Origin: Glycine soja
Taxonomy: Eukaryota > Streptophyta > Magnoliopsida > Fabales > Fabaceae
Direction of reading: 5' to 3'
DNA: 64,000 nt
Assembly: GCF_004193775.1 (NCBI RefSeq)
Contig: NC_041010.1
Coordinates: 1,674,001-1,738,000 of the forward strand
The position numbers and the translations under genes are program-made. Shown in pieces: positions 1 to 13,000 of the stretch (position 1 is its first letter; the number at the start of each line of letters is the position of its first letter). The notes below the pieces were generated by a model, which saw only the letters and a program-made list of their open reading frames with translations, had not been told where the DNA came from and did no database searches.

Positions 1-1620
1 TTATATTACATTCTCAATTTAATGATTACACTATTTATTTTATTAATTTAGCATTATAAATCAAGACATTAATAATAATAGATGATAATTTTTTTTATTA
101 TGTTTTTCATTTTTTTATGTTACAATATTTATTTTAACCATTGTATCACTTATAATATTTAACTTATTATTTCAACATTATATTTTATCTATTATTTTTT
201 GAATAACTTTGTATAAGATAATTTATTTTAACTATTAAACTAATTAACATAATGAAAATATAATGTCTACTTAAACGTATTTATTTATATTATTTTAAAT
301 TTGATTAAAAATATTTTAAAAAATAATATAAAATTAATAATAAAATACTTAACGTGAAAAAATATAACATAACATAATAGAATATAAATATATTTATCTT
401 TATTATTTTATACTTTTAAGTTATTTTAACCATTAATTTTATCAAATACTTTTAATTTAATAAAATAATTTTTCAACTAATTTGATCAAACATAACCATT
501 ATCTCTCTGAATTGAATTTGTTTGCATTCCCAAATTGAACCACAGTATCCAAAATCAATTCGCCATTAGTTTGAGTTAAGAACTCAAAAAGAAATAGCAG
601 ATTTCAATAATCTTAGATCTTCATGACTCAAATATCAAGGAATAAAAACTACCAGTATTCAACATGATGCATATCCATTTTCTACGGACACTTTCAAAAA
701 TAAACAAAATGCGACCAAAGAAACTGATAAAACACAATCATTTCACGAAACAGTCACAACATCGTTTCCAGCTAAGACACGTGAGAAAATTAATATCAAC
801 AATTTGACAAATTCAATCTAGAATTAGATTCACTGAGGAAAGCAAAACGAAGTTTAAAATCAAAATTAGCATAAAAAATATACATGCAGGAGGACTTGAC
901 TGGATAACCACCAAGTTGTAGAAAGAATAGAAATAAAAATCCAAACATCAAATGCGTCTCTGTGCTTTTGTCCTCCAAAATTGCTCTCAGTTACTGGACC
1001 TAGAGTCTAGAGAAAGCTATGATGAAATTGGATCCGTATAGAAAAGCCATTCAAAAAATGACAATGAAGGATGAGCGATGCGTCAGTTAATTTTGGATTA
1101 TGCCCAAGTGTCAAAGTGTTTGGGACAACTCAATTTGATAAAAATAAAAATAACTATTTTATTTCTATTTCTATTTCTATTTATTTGGTACCACCGACCC
1201 TAAGACGATATGCTCCACAAGTTTTGGTCTTTCAAATCTACTATGAAATTAATCATTCATGAGAGCTTACTCACACTTAAGGAGGAGCAACGAGGGCTAA
1301 TTTAGAAAGAAAGAGAAAACAAAAATCTCAACTTTTGATTTCAATATTACATAATCCGATAGATGAACAACATGCGAGTTGCCCCTCAGTAAACAAAAAA
1401 AAAAAACATAGTTATAAGATTAATTTGGTACTAAAATAATAAAAAGGAGAAAGAAAAAAGATACTGGGTTCAATTTTTTCTACTAACAAAAAAAAAAACT
1501 AACAACTTTAATAATTAATATTTATCGATAAAAAAAAATAAACATTTTCTACAATGAGAGACCTAGGGAGGTTCTCCACCTTAACTTCGTCTATATTTAA
1601 ATTATTTTTTATGGTTTAAT
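1..1620. other. AT-rich intergenic spacer, no gene recognised
   Basis: Positions 1-490 are extremely AT-rich and contain no plausible coding frame. Positions 490-1300 are less AT-rich and could be part of a non-coding transcript or an untranslated region of a gene outside the window. The only open frames there are short (about 60 codons) and match nothing I know. From 1380 to 1560 there are poly-A runs and low-complexity sequence. Confidence 0.6.
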
Positions 1621-1639
1621 TATCAATTTGATTTTAAAA

Positions 1640-2412
1640 TTATTTTAAAAAACCAATTTAGTCCTAAAGTTTTTTAAAGATTCAATTTGGTCTTTAAATT
1701 CTTTTTTTAAAAGGTACCAATTTGGTTTTTTTCATCCCATTAAACTAATGTCATTAGGATTGTAAATTCTAGCAATTTTTTATTTACAAATAGTGGCATT
1801 TAAAACTACCACTATATTTTGCTCATACACATACCTGTCCAACTTGATCCTTTTTTCCCCTTCCCCACTTTGTCCCTTGCACACCCCTATCTCTCTCCCC
1901 AATCTCCCTTTCCCCTCCAACTATGATTTTCAATCACTCCTCACCACCTCCTTCTTCCTCATCACTAGAGATGCCATTGCAGGAGGTCTTCATGCAGATG
2001 ATGGAGTCAGCAGAGTCGATCAAGTCATGGTATTGGTTGCCGACAAGTTGCCAGAGCTCCTCCTTCTTGTCCTTAATCTTCTTTCACGTCAGTGCCTCTA
2101 TCTTTCAGATCTCAATGATGGGCTTCAAGCAGAAGATGAACTCAATGTCATGGTTTCCAAAGGTGGAGATGTGGTGTTTGTTGGCATCTGACGAAGCCAC
2201 AAGGATGGGGGATGACACTCAATATGTGTATGAGCAAAATATAGTGACAATTTTTAAGGGTCACTATTCATAAACAAAAACGATTAGAATTTGCAATGTT
2301 AGTGATGTCAATTTAATTGGATAGAAATAACTAAATTTGTGCATTTTTAAAAAAACTTAAACATCAAATTTCTTTTAAAAACTTGGAGATTAAGGTTATT
2401 TTTGAAAAAATT
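1640..2412 (-). mobile_element. Pack-MULE-like element carrying a gene fragment
   Basis: The two ends form long, imperfect terminal inverted repeats. Roughly 1640-1832 matches the reverse complement of roughly 2222-2412, and the inner parts (1757-1832 against 2222-2298) are the most similar, including the shared stretch 'actatattttgctcatac'. Long TIRs around a short, more GC-rich core are typical of non-autonomous Mutator-like elements. No transposase is present. The core holds a COG1-like coding fragment on the minus strand (separate entry). I could not fix the outer ends to the base or find a clear 9-bp target duplication, so the boundaries are approximate. Confidence 0.72.
1968..2185 (-). 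pseudogene. COG1-like fragment captured in the element
   Basis: Read on the minus strand, this segment encodes [20 protein letters not shown] followed by SADSI and a short Met-Lys-x-Ser-Cys stretch. It closely resembles the N-terminal region of plant COG1, subunit 1 of the conserved oligomeric Golgi (COG) vesicle-tethering complex, which has the pattern [24 protein letters not shown]. Upstream on the same strand, a region resembling the first part of the COG1 N-terminus (LKPIIEI) is also recognisable. Two in-frame stop codons interrupt the segment, it has no start codon, and the rest of COG1 is missing, so it is a captured, non-functional fragment. The family match is from memory of the protein; the stops are visible directly. 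Confidence 0.8.
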
Positions 2413-3135
2413 AGCTGAAAAGCTACTTAGAAGGTGGAAGTTAAAAAATTAATTTATTAAATTAAGTGTTAATCAAAACTAACTGTTCAAGTAATTGAAA
2501 AGTGTAAAATGACTAAAAAATAATAAAATTATGATTTATTTTAAAAAGATAAGTTATAAATTTGATAAATATATTAAGAATAAAAATAAAAGAAAATATA
2601 AAAAGTTATAAATTAGAAGTTAGGATTTAAAAAAAAATGCTACTTCAAGACTATGTTTGGTAAGACATTTTAGTTAGTTTAAAACTTTTTTTACTAGCTA
2701 AAAAGCTTGTTTGATGGTTTGATAAACACATTTTTTTAGTAACTTTTAACATTTTTTGAAACGTTACTTAGAGTAACATTTTTCAAAATGTTAACTTCTA
2801 GTTTTTTATATTTTCTTTCACTTTTATCATTAATATATTTATTCATCTTTCTTGTTATATTTTTTATTTAAATCATGATTTTATTATTTTCTTATCATTT
2901 TACACTTTTTAGCTATCTCAATAATTAGTTTTACTGAACACTTATAATTTAATAAGTCAATTTTTCACAACTAACTTTTGAACTTCTAACTAGAACATAA
3001 CCTAAGTAGTGTTTAAAAAAACACTAAAAATTACATATAAACTACTTAAAAAGTTTGTTTACCAAATAACTTAATAAACTTTTTAGCTAATAAAAAAAAT
3101 CAGAAGTAAGTTAAAATATCTTGCCAAACATAATT
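2412..3135. repeat. Nested fold-back (MITE-like) repeat
   Basis: The arm at about 2430-2625 matches the reverse complement of about 2795-2990 along most of its length. It shares blocks such as 'agtgtaaaatga' and 'gataaatatatta' or close variants. A second inverted pair is offset from it: 'actatgtttggtaagacatttt' style sequence near 2650-2715 pairs with 'atatcttgccaaacataat' near 3105-3131. A smaller palindrome lies at about 2747-2793. There is no coding capacity. The 'tttggtaag' termini resemble those of hAT-type MITEs, but that assignment is inference. Confidence 0.6.
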
Positions 3136-3850
3136 CAAATTGATTCTTTTTAAATAATATGGGAACCAAATTAATAATTAAATATTTTTTTAATAAAATA
3201 CTAAATTGATTTTGGTTATATTGGATTAGTATTATTAACAATAGTAATTGATTATATATAATTAATAAATAATTATAACGGTTTTCTCTAATAAATAATG
3301 TTTTAATTAAAATTAAAAGTAAGGGTATAATATTTAGAAAATTGTAAAAATGTTTTAATCATAAATGTGTTATTTATGATAAAGATAACATCTCAAATCA
3401 TTTTTTTTAAAAGTATCTTTAAATCATTGTTGTTATTGTTATTCAATATGATAATTTATAACGATATTGTAAAAGTATATAATGTTAGTTTTTTTTAAAA
3501 AAATCTTATATGTAATATCTTTTAGGAAAAACCTTTTTCAGTTACCTAAAATACCTAAAATGTGACATTTTTAATTAAATGTATGTTTTACTTGTGATAG
3601 AAGATAAATCATTTTTACAGTGGAGAAATTAATAAAATAAATACAACCTTTCTTAAGAAAGCTTTTTTATACATATATCAAGTTTAGAGAATTAGACTGA
3701 ATCTCAAAATTAAAAGAAAAGAGAATTAGGCTGAAACAAAAAAAATCAAATACCAAAATCATATTTTTACTAGCTTTCAAATAAGAGAACGTGATAAATT
3801 TTTATTAATAATAATTAATTGCTGTAATTTTAAATTTGAAAATTAAAAGC
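3136..3850. other. AT-rich spacer upstream of the RHD3-like gene
   Basis: This is AT-rich sequence with homopolymer runs and no open reading frame of note. The base composition becomes markedly less AT-rich after about 3845, where the promoter and 5' untranslated region of the next gene begin. Confidence 0.6.
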
Positions 3851-3885
3851 GAGAAGGATTGGGTGGCTTAATTGGATGCGAGTGG

Positions 3886-3891
3886 CACGTG
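3886..3891 (+). promoter_or_regulatory. G-box CACGTG upstream of the RHD3-like gene
   Basis: A palindromic CACGTG sits about 205 bp before the start codon in the context 'gagtggcacgtgtcc'. G-boxes bind plant bZIP and bHLH factors. Its use here is inferred from position alone, and no clear TATA box was found beside it. Confidence 0.4.
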
Positions 3892-4095
3892 TCCTTGGAC
3901 GCACGTCAAACAGTGTTTCTTTCTTCTCATCATTCCTTTTCCCTCTTTCTTTCGGCAAAGGCCGGTGGCAGCATAGTAGCAAGCGCACACCACAATCAAA
4001 GAACAATCTCCACTCCAAGCAAACCAAAGCGAATCGGAGATTCAAACTCAGTTCTTCAACTCTCTGATCTCCACTTCCACTTCAGCTTCTTCGCC

Positions 4096-7000
4096 ATGGC
4101 TAACGACGATTGCTGCGCCACGCAACTCATCGACGGCCACGGCGAGTTCAACGTCGCCGGCCTCGACAGCTTCATCAGGACCGTCAATCTCGCCTCCTGC
4201 GGCCTCTCCTACGCCGTCGTCGCAATCATGGGACCTCAGAGTAGCGGTGCGTTCATTCCTCCTTCGATCTTCCACTTTTGCTCATTCGGATTGCTTGATT
4301 TACTTCCATCGAACTTGTGGTCTGACTTTTTTGTGTTTGTTGAGCTTGGATAGATCGATTTTATGAGATTACGTTTGCTCTGAAGTGGAGTGTTTAGTTA
4401 GTGATTAGATTTAGGTTTAGTTGTGTTGAAACTTGAAAGTGAAGTTGAGATGTGATGCGTTCATGGATTAGGAGAAAGAGAATACGCTGTAGAGTGATGG
4501 CGTAAAAAAATAAACAAATAACTCTTATAATTGGAGATGTTATTGCTATGTCTGTTTCTGATTTTACGGTTTTAATTGGTTATGAGTTGAGTAGTGCAGT
4601 TTCGTTAGTTTTTTCGTTAGCTTTATTCTCCTTTTCTCTCTTATGAACTTGTGAGAGTTAATACATTTTGTGTTTTTCTTTTGAGCAGGGAAGAGCACGT
4701 TAATGAATCATCTTTTCCACACAAGTTTCAGGGAGATGGATGCTTTCAGGGGAAGGTTCGGTTCTGAAATTATTGGACTGTTGTTTGGGGCAGAGAAAAC
4801 TGAATGTCTTTTTGACATTCTTGCTGGCTGTTATGTTTTAGTTTAGTTTATTGAACTCGTAATTGAGTATCATATTGTTGCAGATCTCAAACGACCAAGG
4901 GCATTTGGATAGCCAAGTGTGTTGGGATTGAGCCAAGCACAATTGCTATGGATTTAGAGGGCACTGATGGAAGGGAGAGGGGCGAGGTAATCAATTCTGA
5001 ATTGGAAGTTTTTTAATTTTCTGTCGTTTAGTGAGATGAGGCTTTTGTTGTTATTTTTCACACAACTAGCTTGCCTATGTACAAAACCTGTAAAGTTCAT
5101 GCCAGTTTGGTGATTTGTTTGTCATTTTATCCCCCTTTAGAGCATCTGATAAGAATGACCTGCTAGTATAAAAAAATACTAAAATTTCTTAACATGTGCT
5201 TGGTGTTGACTGTTGACACATGATAGTATAGACTTCTATGCACTTATTTTCCAATTATCTTAGGAGAGTTTGGACTTTGGTTCTGCTGCGATGTTTTCTT
5301 ACAAATTCCTTTTTGTGGTTTCTTTTTCCTCCAACTGGCAAAGGTTCTTTTTTGACAAACCTAGTTGGAAATTCAAAGCTACCTTCAATTGTCTTGCAAG
5401 ATGCTTCCCTTTACTGTTTCTGTCTATAAATGAAAATTTTATTGCACTATTATAAATATGAATATGCCCTGACCATATCTTTAGCTGAAATTTTGAATTG
5501 TATGCTATTAATGCCCCTTAAAACAGGTTCTAGCTTCATTTTTACTGACAAATGTACCTGTTCTCTTTCTTTGTTGTATGTACATTAGAACTCACTATTG
5601 CCTTGCATTCTTTTTCTTTTTTAAATATAACTCTCAGGATGACACTGCTTTTGAGAAACAGAGTGCTCTTTTTGCTTTGGCAATATCAGATATTGTTCTG
5701 ATAAACATGTAAGTTTTTAGGTCTAGATTATTGCTTTATAATTGATTGAATGGGGTGATACTTGAAGGCATTATGCTTGGCTATTTTAAAGTTTCTTAAC
5801 AACTTCACACCCAACATTTTTGTGCAGTCCTAGAAACTACATTGCTTAGCTGAAGTCTAGGTGGAAAGGCAAATCTTTCTGTCTAACTTGGTGTATTGCC
5901 TGTTAGTTCTAGTAACTTATGTTTTAAGATACTCTTGTTTATCGTCTACTTAACACTTGGTAATTAGGATCACTGGCATTGTATGTCAATAAGTGTAGGA
6001 TGGGATGTAATGTATTCTGTAACGGGAGGTGCAAAAGGAGATGATTTGCATCATCTTTCTTTATATTCTGCTCATTTTTTATTATTTCCATATTTTCTTT
6101 GGAGTCTAATTAGTAATCAGATTTAATCAGAAAATAATAAGAACACTGTTTCATGGTTTATGGGAGCTTACATTAAACTTACGCTAACATTCAATCCATT
6201 TTGGACAATATTTTGAAGATTTTATTTTATTCACAGGTGGTGTCATGATATTGGTCGAGAACAAGCAGCAAATAAACCTCTTTTAAAAACAGTTTTTCAG
6301 GTAGTTTTTAGCCATGGATTACCCTCTGGTTGGGTATTCAATATTTGAGTTTTCACACTTTGATCCTTGTATTTCTAGGTCATGATGCGTCTATTCAGTC
6401 CCCGGAAAACGACATTGCTTTTTGTTATACGTGATAAAACAAAGGTCTAGAATCCTGGTCCTTTCTTGAGAACGTACACTTTTGTGATTTCCTGCTATTT
6501 AATGTTTTATCATGTTTCTGCCTGTCTATGCAGACCCCACTTGAAAATTTGGAGCCTATTCTAAGAGAAGATATTCAGAAGGTGTGATTCCCATTAAATT
6601 TGAGTTTTTTTTCTTCTCTTTATTGCGGTTTCTTGTATTTCTTCATCATTAGTTCTTACCATGATATGAATTCCTCAGATTTGGGATGGCATTCGAAAAC
6701 CCGAAGCCCATCAACATACTCCTCTTTGTGAATTTTTTAATGTAAGAGCCATCTATCTCACCTTTTCATGTGCCAACTGTTTATGTGTGTATATTATGAT
6801 ATATGATTAATGAATCTTCAAATGAAGGTGGAGGTTACTGCTTTGTCAAGCTATGAGGACAAGGAGGATAAGTTCAAAGAGGAGGTACTCATTCATGAGA
6901 TAGTGCATTGCTTTTAGAAGTTTGTGCTGGGATACTTTTTCCTTGTTCTGGAGTGATCTCTAATTTCTATTGTTTTCAGATCTGGTTCTTCTAGTTGGTA

Positions 7001-10000
7001 GTTTTCCGCCTATGAGTATTTATGCTAATAATGCAATTTTGGAAACCTTTGTATTTTAACTTTTCCATAAGGGTTCTTTCCTTATCGCAGATATGTTGTG
7101 GATCATAGTTTTGCACTTATTTATACAGGTTGCTCAATTACGGCAACGTTTCTTCCATTCTATAGCACCTGGAGGTCTGGCTGGTGATCGGCGTGGTGTT
7201 GTGCCTGCTTCTGCCTTTTCTATTAGTGCACAGCAAATATGGAAAGTCATACGGGAAAACAAGGATCTTGATCTTCCAGCTCATAAGGTTCCCTATTAGC
7301 TTATTTTTGGGATGGGATGTAACAATGTTTTGGTTTTCTTATCATTTTTCCATTTTATTTAACAGGTAATGGTTGCAACAGTGCGTTGTGAAGAGATTGC
7401 TAATGAAAAACTTAACCAACTACGCTCTGACAAGGTGCTCATCATTTCTTCTCTATTGTGAGTTGCTTCAGTTATTTTTAGAATCAATCATCACATGAAT
7501 GAATTTGGCTTAGGGTTGGTTGGAATTGGAGGAAGCTATTGAATTGGGTCCAGTACGAGGTTTTGGGGAAAAGCTGAGCTCAATTATTGATGCCTGCCTT
7601 TCACAGTAAGTTCCAGATGCTGGTGAACTTTTACTTAAGTTGAAGAAAAATATATGTTCAGTAAACTACTTGATTTGCTGATTAATTTGAGTTAAGTCAA
7701 CCTTTTTCTTGTCCCTATAATTCCTGTATATGTTTGAATGGTTGAAGAAGTATAATGATTTTTCGAATTAAATTAGGATGCATTTTTTATTTTTGGTTTA
7801 CACGGGGAGGTCTTCATTGCTTTGCTAAACTTCTTTTTCCTATTCAGAGTTTTCGTGACATAAGTTTGTTGAAACAGAATATTATTAACTGTTAAGATTT
7901 TTTATGACAATCTTTCTCTTTATATGCTGATAATATCTGCTTTCAACAGATATGATGAGGAGGCAATCTTCTTTGATGAAGCTGTGAGAAATGCAAAACA
8001 AAAGCAATTGGAATCAAAGGCTTTGGATGTAAGGCTGCTGCCTGCCTTTTATGATTTTATTTTGAATTTTTATAGAGCAGACATGGGCTGTTGTAATAAA
8101 CTTAATCCTCCCTGAAAACCTCAAGCAAACCGAAAGAAGTCCGTTTTGTGTTTTTTTTTTTGGGAGGGGAAGTAAAGTACAGCTGGGTGGATAGAATTCC
8201 TTAGAAATACAATATTGAAGACTGAGCCAAAGAGGCTTGAAAATGCAACTATATTTTGCATTCTTTGCATATCAGAAATATGAGTATATGACTACCTGAA
8301 AACAAGCTTTTAGCAGAGCACAAAACTAAGGCTCTAAACCAAATCCTTCCCTATAGACAATGTTGGGGCAAATGGTTGCCCTTGAAAATTTGGATCTTCT
8401 GCTCCAACCAAATAGTATGCACTGACAATTCTGGACTCACTCTTTGAAAAACCTTGCAACCTATCCAAGTGCAGTTGTCAAACTTCATTTAGCTAGTTTA
8501 GCAACCTAGCAAATGGATATCGGATTCTTAAAACATTATCCTACCGCATTTGTATCAATATACTCTACAAATATTCAATATTGTTTACCCTAATAATTGA
8601 TCCATCATTCCGTTGTTAAGCTACAATATTATCCACTCTCTATAATTTTTATTCATACTGCTCTGCACTGATTCTGTACAGTAATTTTCCATGAGTCTAT
8701 CAAATAATGCAGAAATATTCTGTTCAAGTGTACTTGCTTAATTATCAGAAAATATAAATAGCCAAAAAACACCAAGGACTGTAGTACTGAAGTATTGCTG
8801 ATAAGGACTTCTAAAGAGAGAGAGAGAGAGTGTGTGTGTGTGTATGTACATAAAATTCTTGTAATTATATTCTTTCTTGGTGTCAACATTTCAGCTTGTG
8901 TACCCTGCTTATACAACATTGCTAGGGCATATACGCTCTAAAGCTCTAGATGATTTTAAGACTAAGCTGGAACAATCACTAAACAATGGAGAAGGGTTTG
9001 CTTCATCTGTTCGCACTTGGACTCAGTCTACTATGCTTGAGTTTGACAAAGCATCTGCTGGTAATAATCTGATATGATTCTTCTTCGTAGCATGTAACTG
9101 TCTGTTGTAACTTTATATGCATGTTTGAGAATTACTTCACAATTGGGGTGCCAATGCTGATGTTAGCTTGAGTTTCCATTTACTTTATGAATTTATATTA
9201 GGTGCCATCCTGTCATTCCTGCCTTGATTGTTTTACATTCCCACTTAAGACTTACATGGATGTAGATATTTAAAGTGAAGAAAATTTATGAGAAGAGGGA
9301 GATTTGCCCAAAACCTTCCCTTCCCCTCCTTAAGGTGCCTAGTTTCCTAAAACCTAGACTTGTAGAGAAAGGAAAAGTGCATGCTTATGTTATGTAAAAC
9401 TTCAAATGAATTTAAAGTTTAAACTACTTCCAATTACATGAACAGATCTTCCACCAGAAGACAGGTTTTCTCTATTAGCAAAATTTTTGAATTAGAGTCA
9501 AAATAAAGTTTTATATCTAAATTGTAGACATTTAGGGCTAACCATTATACAAAAGTTGAATAAGAGTTAAAATTAATTTAGAGGGCGAGCCCTGGTGCAG
9601 CGGTAAAGTTGTGCCTTGGTGACTTGTTGGTCATGGGTTCGAATCCGGAAACAGCCTCTTTGCATATGCAAGGGTAAGGCTGCGTACAATATCCCTCCCC
9701 CATACCTTCGCATAGCGAAGAGCCTCTGGACAATGGGGTACGAAGTTTTTTTTTTTTTTATTGAACATAATACACAATCTTACTTTCAGTCCATAGTTTT
9801 AACAAATATAAGGGGGACTTTATATGGTGAAGATCAAGGGGAAAATAAAATAGTGCTTCTGATATTTTACATATTGCTATGGTGCTGTGTGTTTGTGAAA
9901 TTAATGGAGAGAATTTATTGAGTTTGGCTGATCTCACAAACATTTGTCAAGAGCATATTTAAAATATGACTTAAGTTGATTTATAAGAAGAAAAATGAGT

Positions 10001-13000
10001 GCCTCAGCCCTCAAAGGATGCATAGTGCTATGAGTCTCTTGATTTATCCTATTTGTGTGTTTGAATTAGTAGTGAAAGATAGATTACATTGACCCTGATA
10101 TCTCATGATTTGTTTACTTATTTAGTTAGGGTTATGATTAGTATAAATAAGGGTTTGTGTTCTAGATTTTATTAACGTGACATAATTACATTGCAATGTA
10201 GCTCAAATGCTCAATTAATATCAATTCAATGTTTCGTAGTCTAAACATGGTATCAGAGTGGTATCATCCACTGGCAAACTTTTCTGATGAACTTCCAGCA
10301 ACTTGCTGGCAAACTTTGGGCAACCTTCAATTGCCAATGGCCTTTATGGATAACTTTTTAATCACCTTCTAGCAACTTTCTGGAAATCTTTCCGGTTAAA
10401 TCTTCTTGTGAGTTGTCACCTCTGGTGAATTTCAAATGACTCTGTCAATCTCCAGCTTTGTTAATCTCCAATTACTTTATTTAGTTGTCCTGTTTTAGTC
10501 TAATCAAACCCTATATCGCCTTTTCAACCAAGTTTGGTTGATCCTATAATATTTTAAAAAAGTGTTTATTTATGACTAGTTTAAAGTTTAGTAAGCTTTA
10601 ACTTATAACTAGTTTAAAGTTTTGTAAGCTTTAACTTGTGGGGAAGTGTTAGAATAATGTGCAGTTCGAGTAAAACATGTGTTAAATGCATTTAGTTTTT
10701 CATAGGAATTAGTATTTAGAAAGTAGAACCGACTCACTCATTGCCTAGGATATAGTCCCCATTTAGTCTATTAAGAGTCTATATATAGATGTTTTGCATA
10801 ACCTAGATACAGCATAATCAATTTCACTTAAGCAATTCCATCCTATCTCCCTTTCTCTCTATTTTCTCTTTTTATGTCCCTTTACATTCAGCAGTTTCTA
10901 TTTACTTGCTTTAGAATCACATGTTCTCTCGTATTTGATGGAATCACTATTTCTGTTTTGTCATCATGTAAATGTTTTTTAGAATCACTAAACTCCCATT
11001 CCTATTTGTTGATTGTTTAATAATATTCACATTTTCCAGATGCTGCTATAAGACAAGCTAATTGGGGTGCTTCAAAAGTGCGAGACAAACTTCATCGTGA
11101 TATTGATTCACATACTTCATCTGTGTGCAGTGCAAAACTATTGGAGATAACAACTAATTTTGAGGTAGTATTGTCGTTGCTACACAAGTGATTAATTGGT
11201 TGAGCTGGGTTATGTTTTCTTAATGCCTGCTATGTCTATCAGACACTAAAATAAAAGTATCTTATGCAGAAAAAATTGGCCAAGGCATTGGCGGAGCCTG
11301 TGGAGTCTCTCTTTGAAGCAGGTGGAAAGGACACCTGGCTTTCAATAAGAGAACTACTTAAACGTGAGACTGAAACTGCTGTATCAGAATTTTCTGCTTC
11401 TGTTGCTGGTTTTGAGCTGGATGAAGAAACAGTTGGAAGAATGCAACAAAGCTTAAGGGACTATGCAAGAAAAGTGGTGGAAAATAAAGCAAGAGATGAA
11501 GCTGGAAAGATTCTGATACGCATGAAAGATAGGTAACTGCATTTAAAGATATCTCGTCATTTATTTGGTGAAATTTGGGTTTGAATTGTAAAATGTGTTG
11601 AAAAGTTGATTGACTATTGACAATTGAATATTGATGTTTTGGAGCTCGGGAGTTGTATGGATTGAAACAAGACATGAACATGATACTGTTTTTTTTTTTA
11701 TTCATTGATGTCTTTGGTTAGGGTAGAATGCCAGTGCCAGATTTTAATACAGAAGTTTCTGTCTGGTACAGTCATATCAGAGTTGTTTCAGCATTTTATT
11801 ATGTTCGGCTTGTATACATAGGAAGTGTTCCCTCATTAGACATGCAGAGAGACAGAAATTTTGCAATTCGTCTGATTAAAAGTAGCGAAAGACATAAGAA
11901 AGCATTAGGAGAAACCATTAAAACAAGACCTTTCTTTCAATGGCTTTACTGGGATTTTGGTTTTGATTCATGTAATTTATCCCACCAGTTGTGTAAGGCT
12001 TGGTTATTATTGTTGCGTTTGGCTGTTTCCATAGGATTCAAGTGGGATGTTATATTTGAAATTGTGACAAAAAGGTATCACTCAAGCTTAAAGGAAAATT
12101 TTATTGCACAACTATATGACCTGTGATGTTCTATCATATATGGAACTGAATGTTGGGCGGCAAAAAGCCAACAAGAGAATAAACTCAATGTAGTAGAGAT
12201 GAGAGTGTTATGTTGGATTAGTGGACATATTTAAATAAGATAGGATTGATAATGAATATATTATAGAAAAAGTTGGGGTAGTACCTATGGTTGAGAAATG
12301 GTAGAAACTAACTGTAGGTGGTTTGGGACATATGTGATGATGACTTGTAGAAGCTGCAATAAGCAGAGTAAATCAGATGGAATGTAGCTCAATTGCTTGA
12401 GGTAAAGGGAGACTGAGACTGTCACAAACTATTGGCGAAACCATTAAAGATTTAATGGTCAATAGTTTCTAAACATGATTTGTGATAGAACATTTTGACA
12501 TTGTCTGTTCCAAGTTTGCCAACCCTGTCTGGAAAATGCTTGGTTGTTGTTTCCATTGTTTTTGTTTCGGAGGATGCACTCTACTGTATTTGTACATTTT
12601 TATTCCGCTACGATGAAAGAAAATGAACTATTCCAGATAGATGTTCAGTTTTTGGATTAGTTTTGGTGGCTTACTGATTTCTGCCTTTCTGTAATATTCT
12701 TCAGGTTCTCTACAGTGTTCAATCATGATAATGATTCACTACCTAGAGTTTGGACTGGGAAGGAAGATATTAGAGCTATTACAAGGGATGCTCGCTCTGC
12801 GGTAATTGATAGCAAGTTCAATGATAAAATTTTAGCTTGTTTATAGATAAAATTATATTGGAAATTTCTCCTTTTTTAGCACCATGTAAAATAACTTCTG
12901 CTGCCATGTATCAGTCGCTGAAGCTTCTATCAGATATGGCTGCTATACGGTTGGATGAGAAGCCTGATCGCATTGAAAGTGCACTTCATTCATCTCTCAT

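Noticed and set aside
3859..4095. Open frame extending upstream of the RHD3-like start codon
   Set aside because: The frame is open but contains no ATG before 4096, its sequence looks like a CT-rich leader, and the family N-terminus begins near the chosen Met.
11728..12126. Open frame of 132 codons in RHD3 intron 16
   Set aside because: It has no recognisable domain, and its end overlaps the LINE remnant in a different frame. The flanking exons splice cleanly across it.
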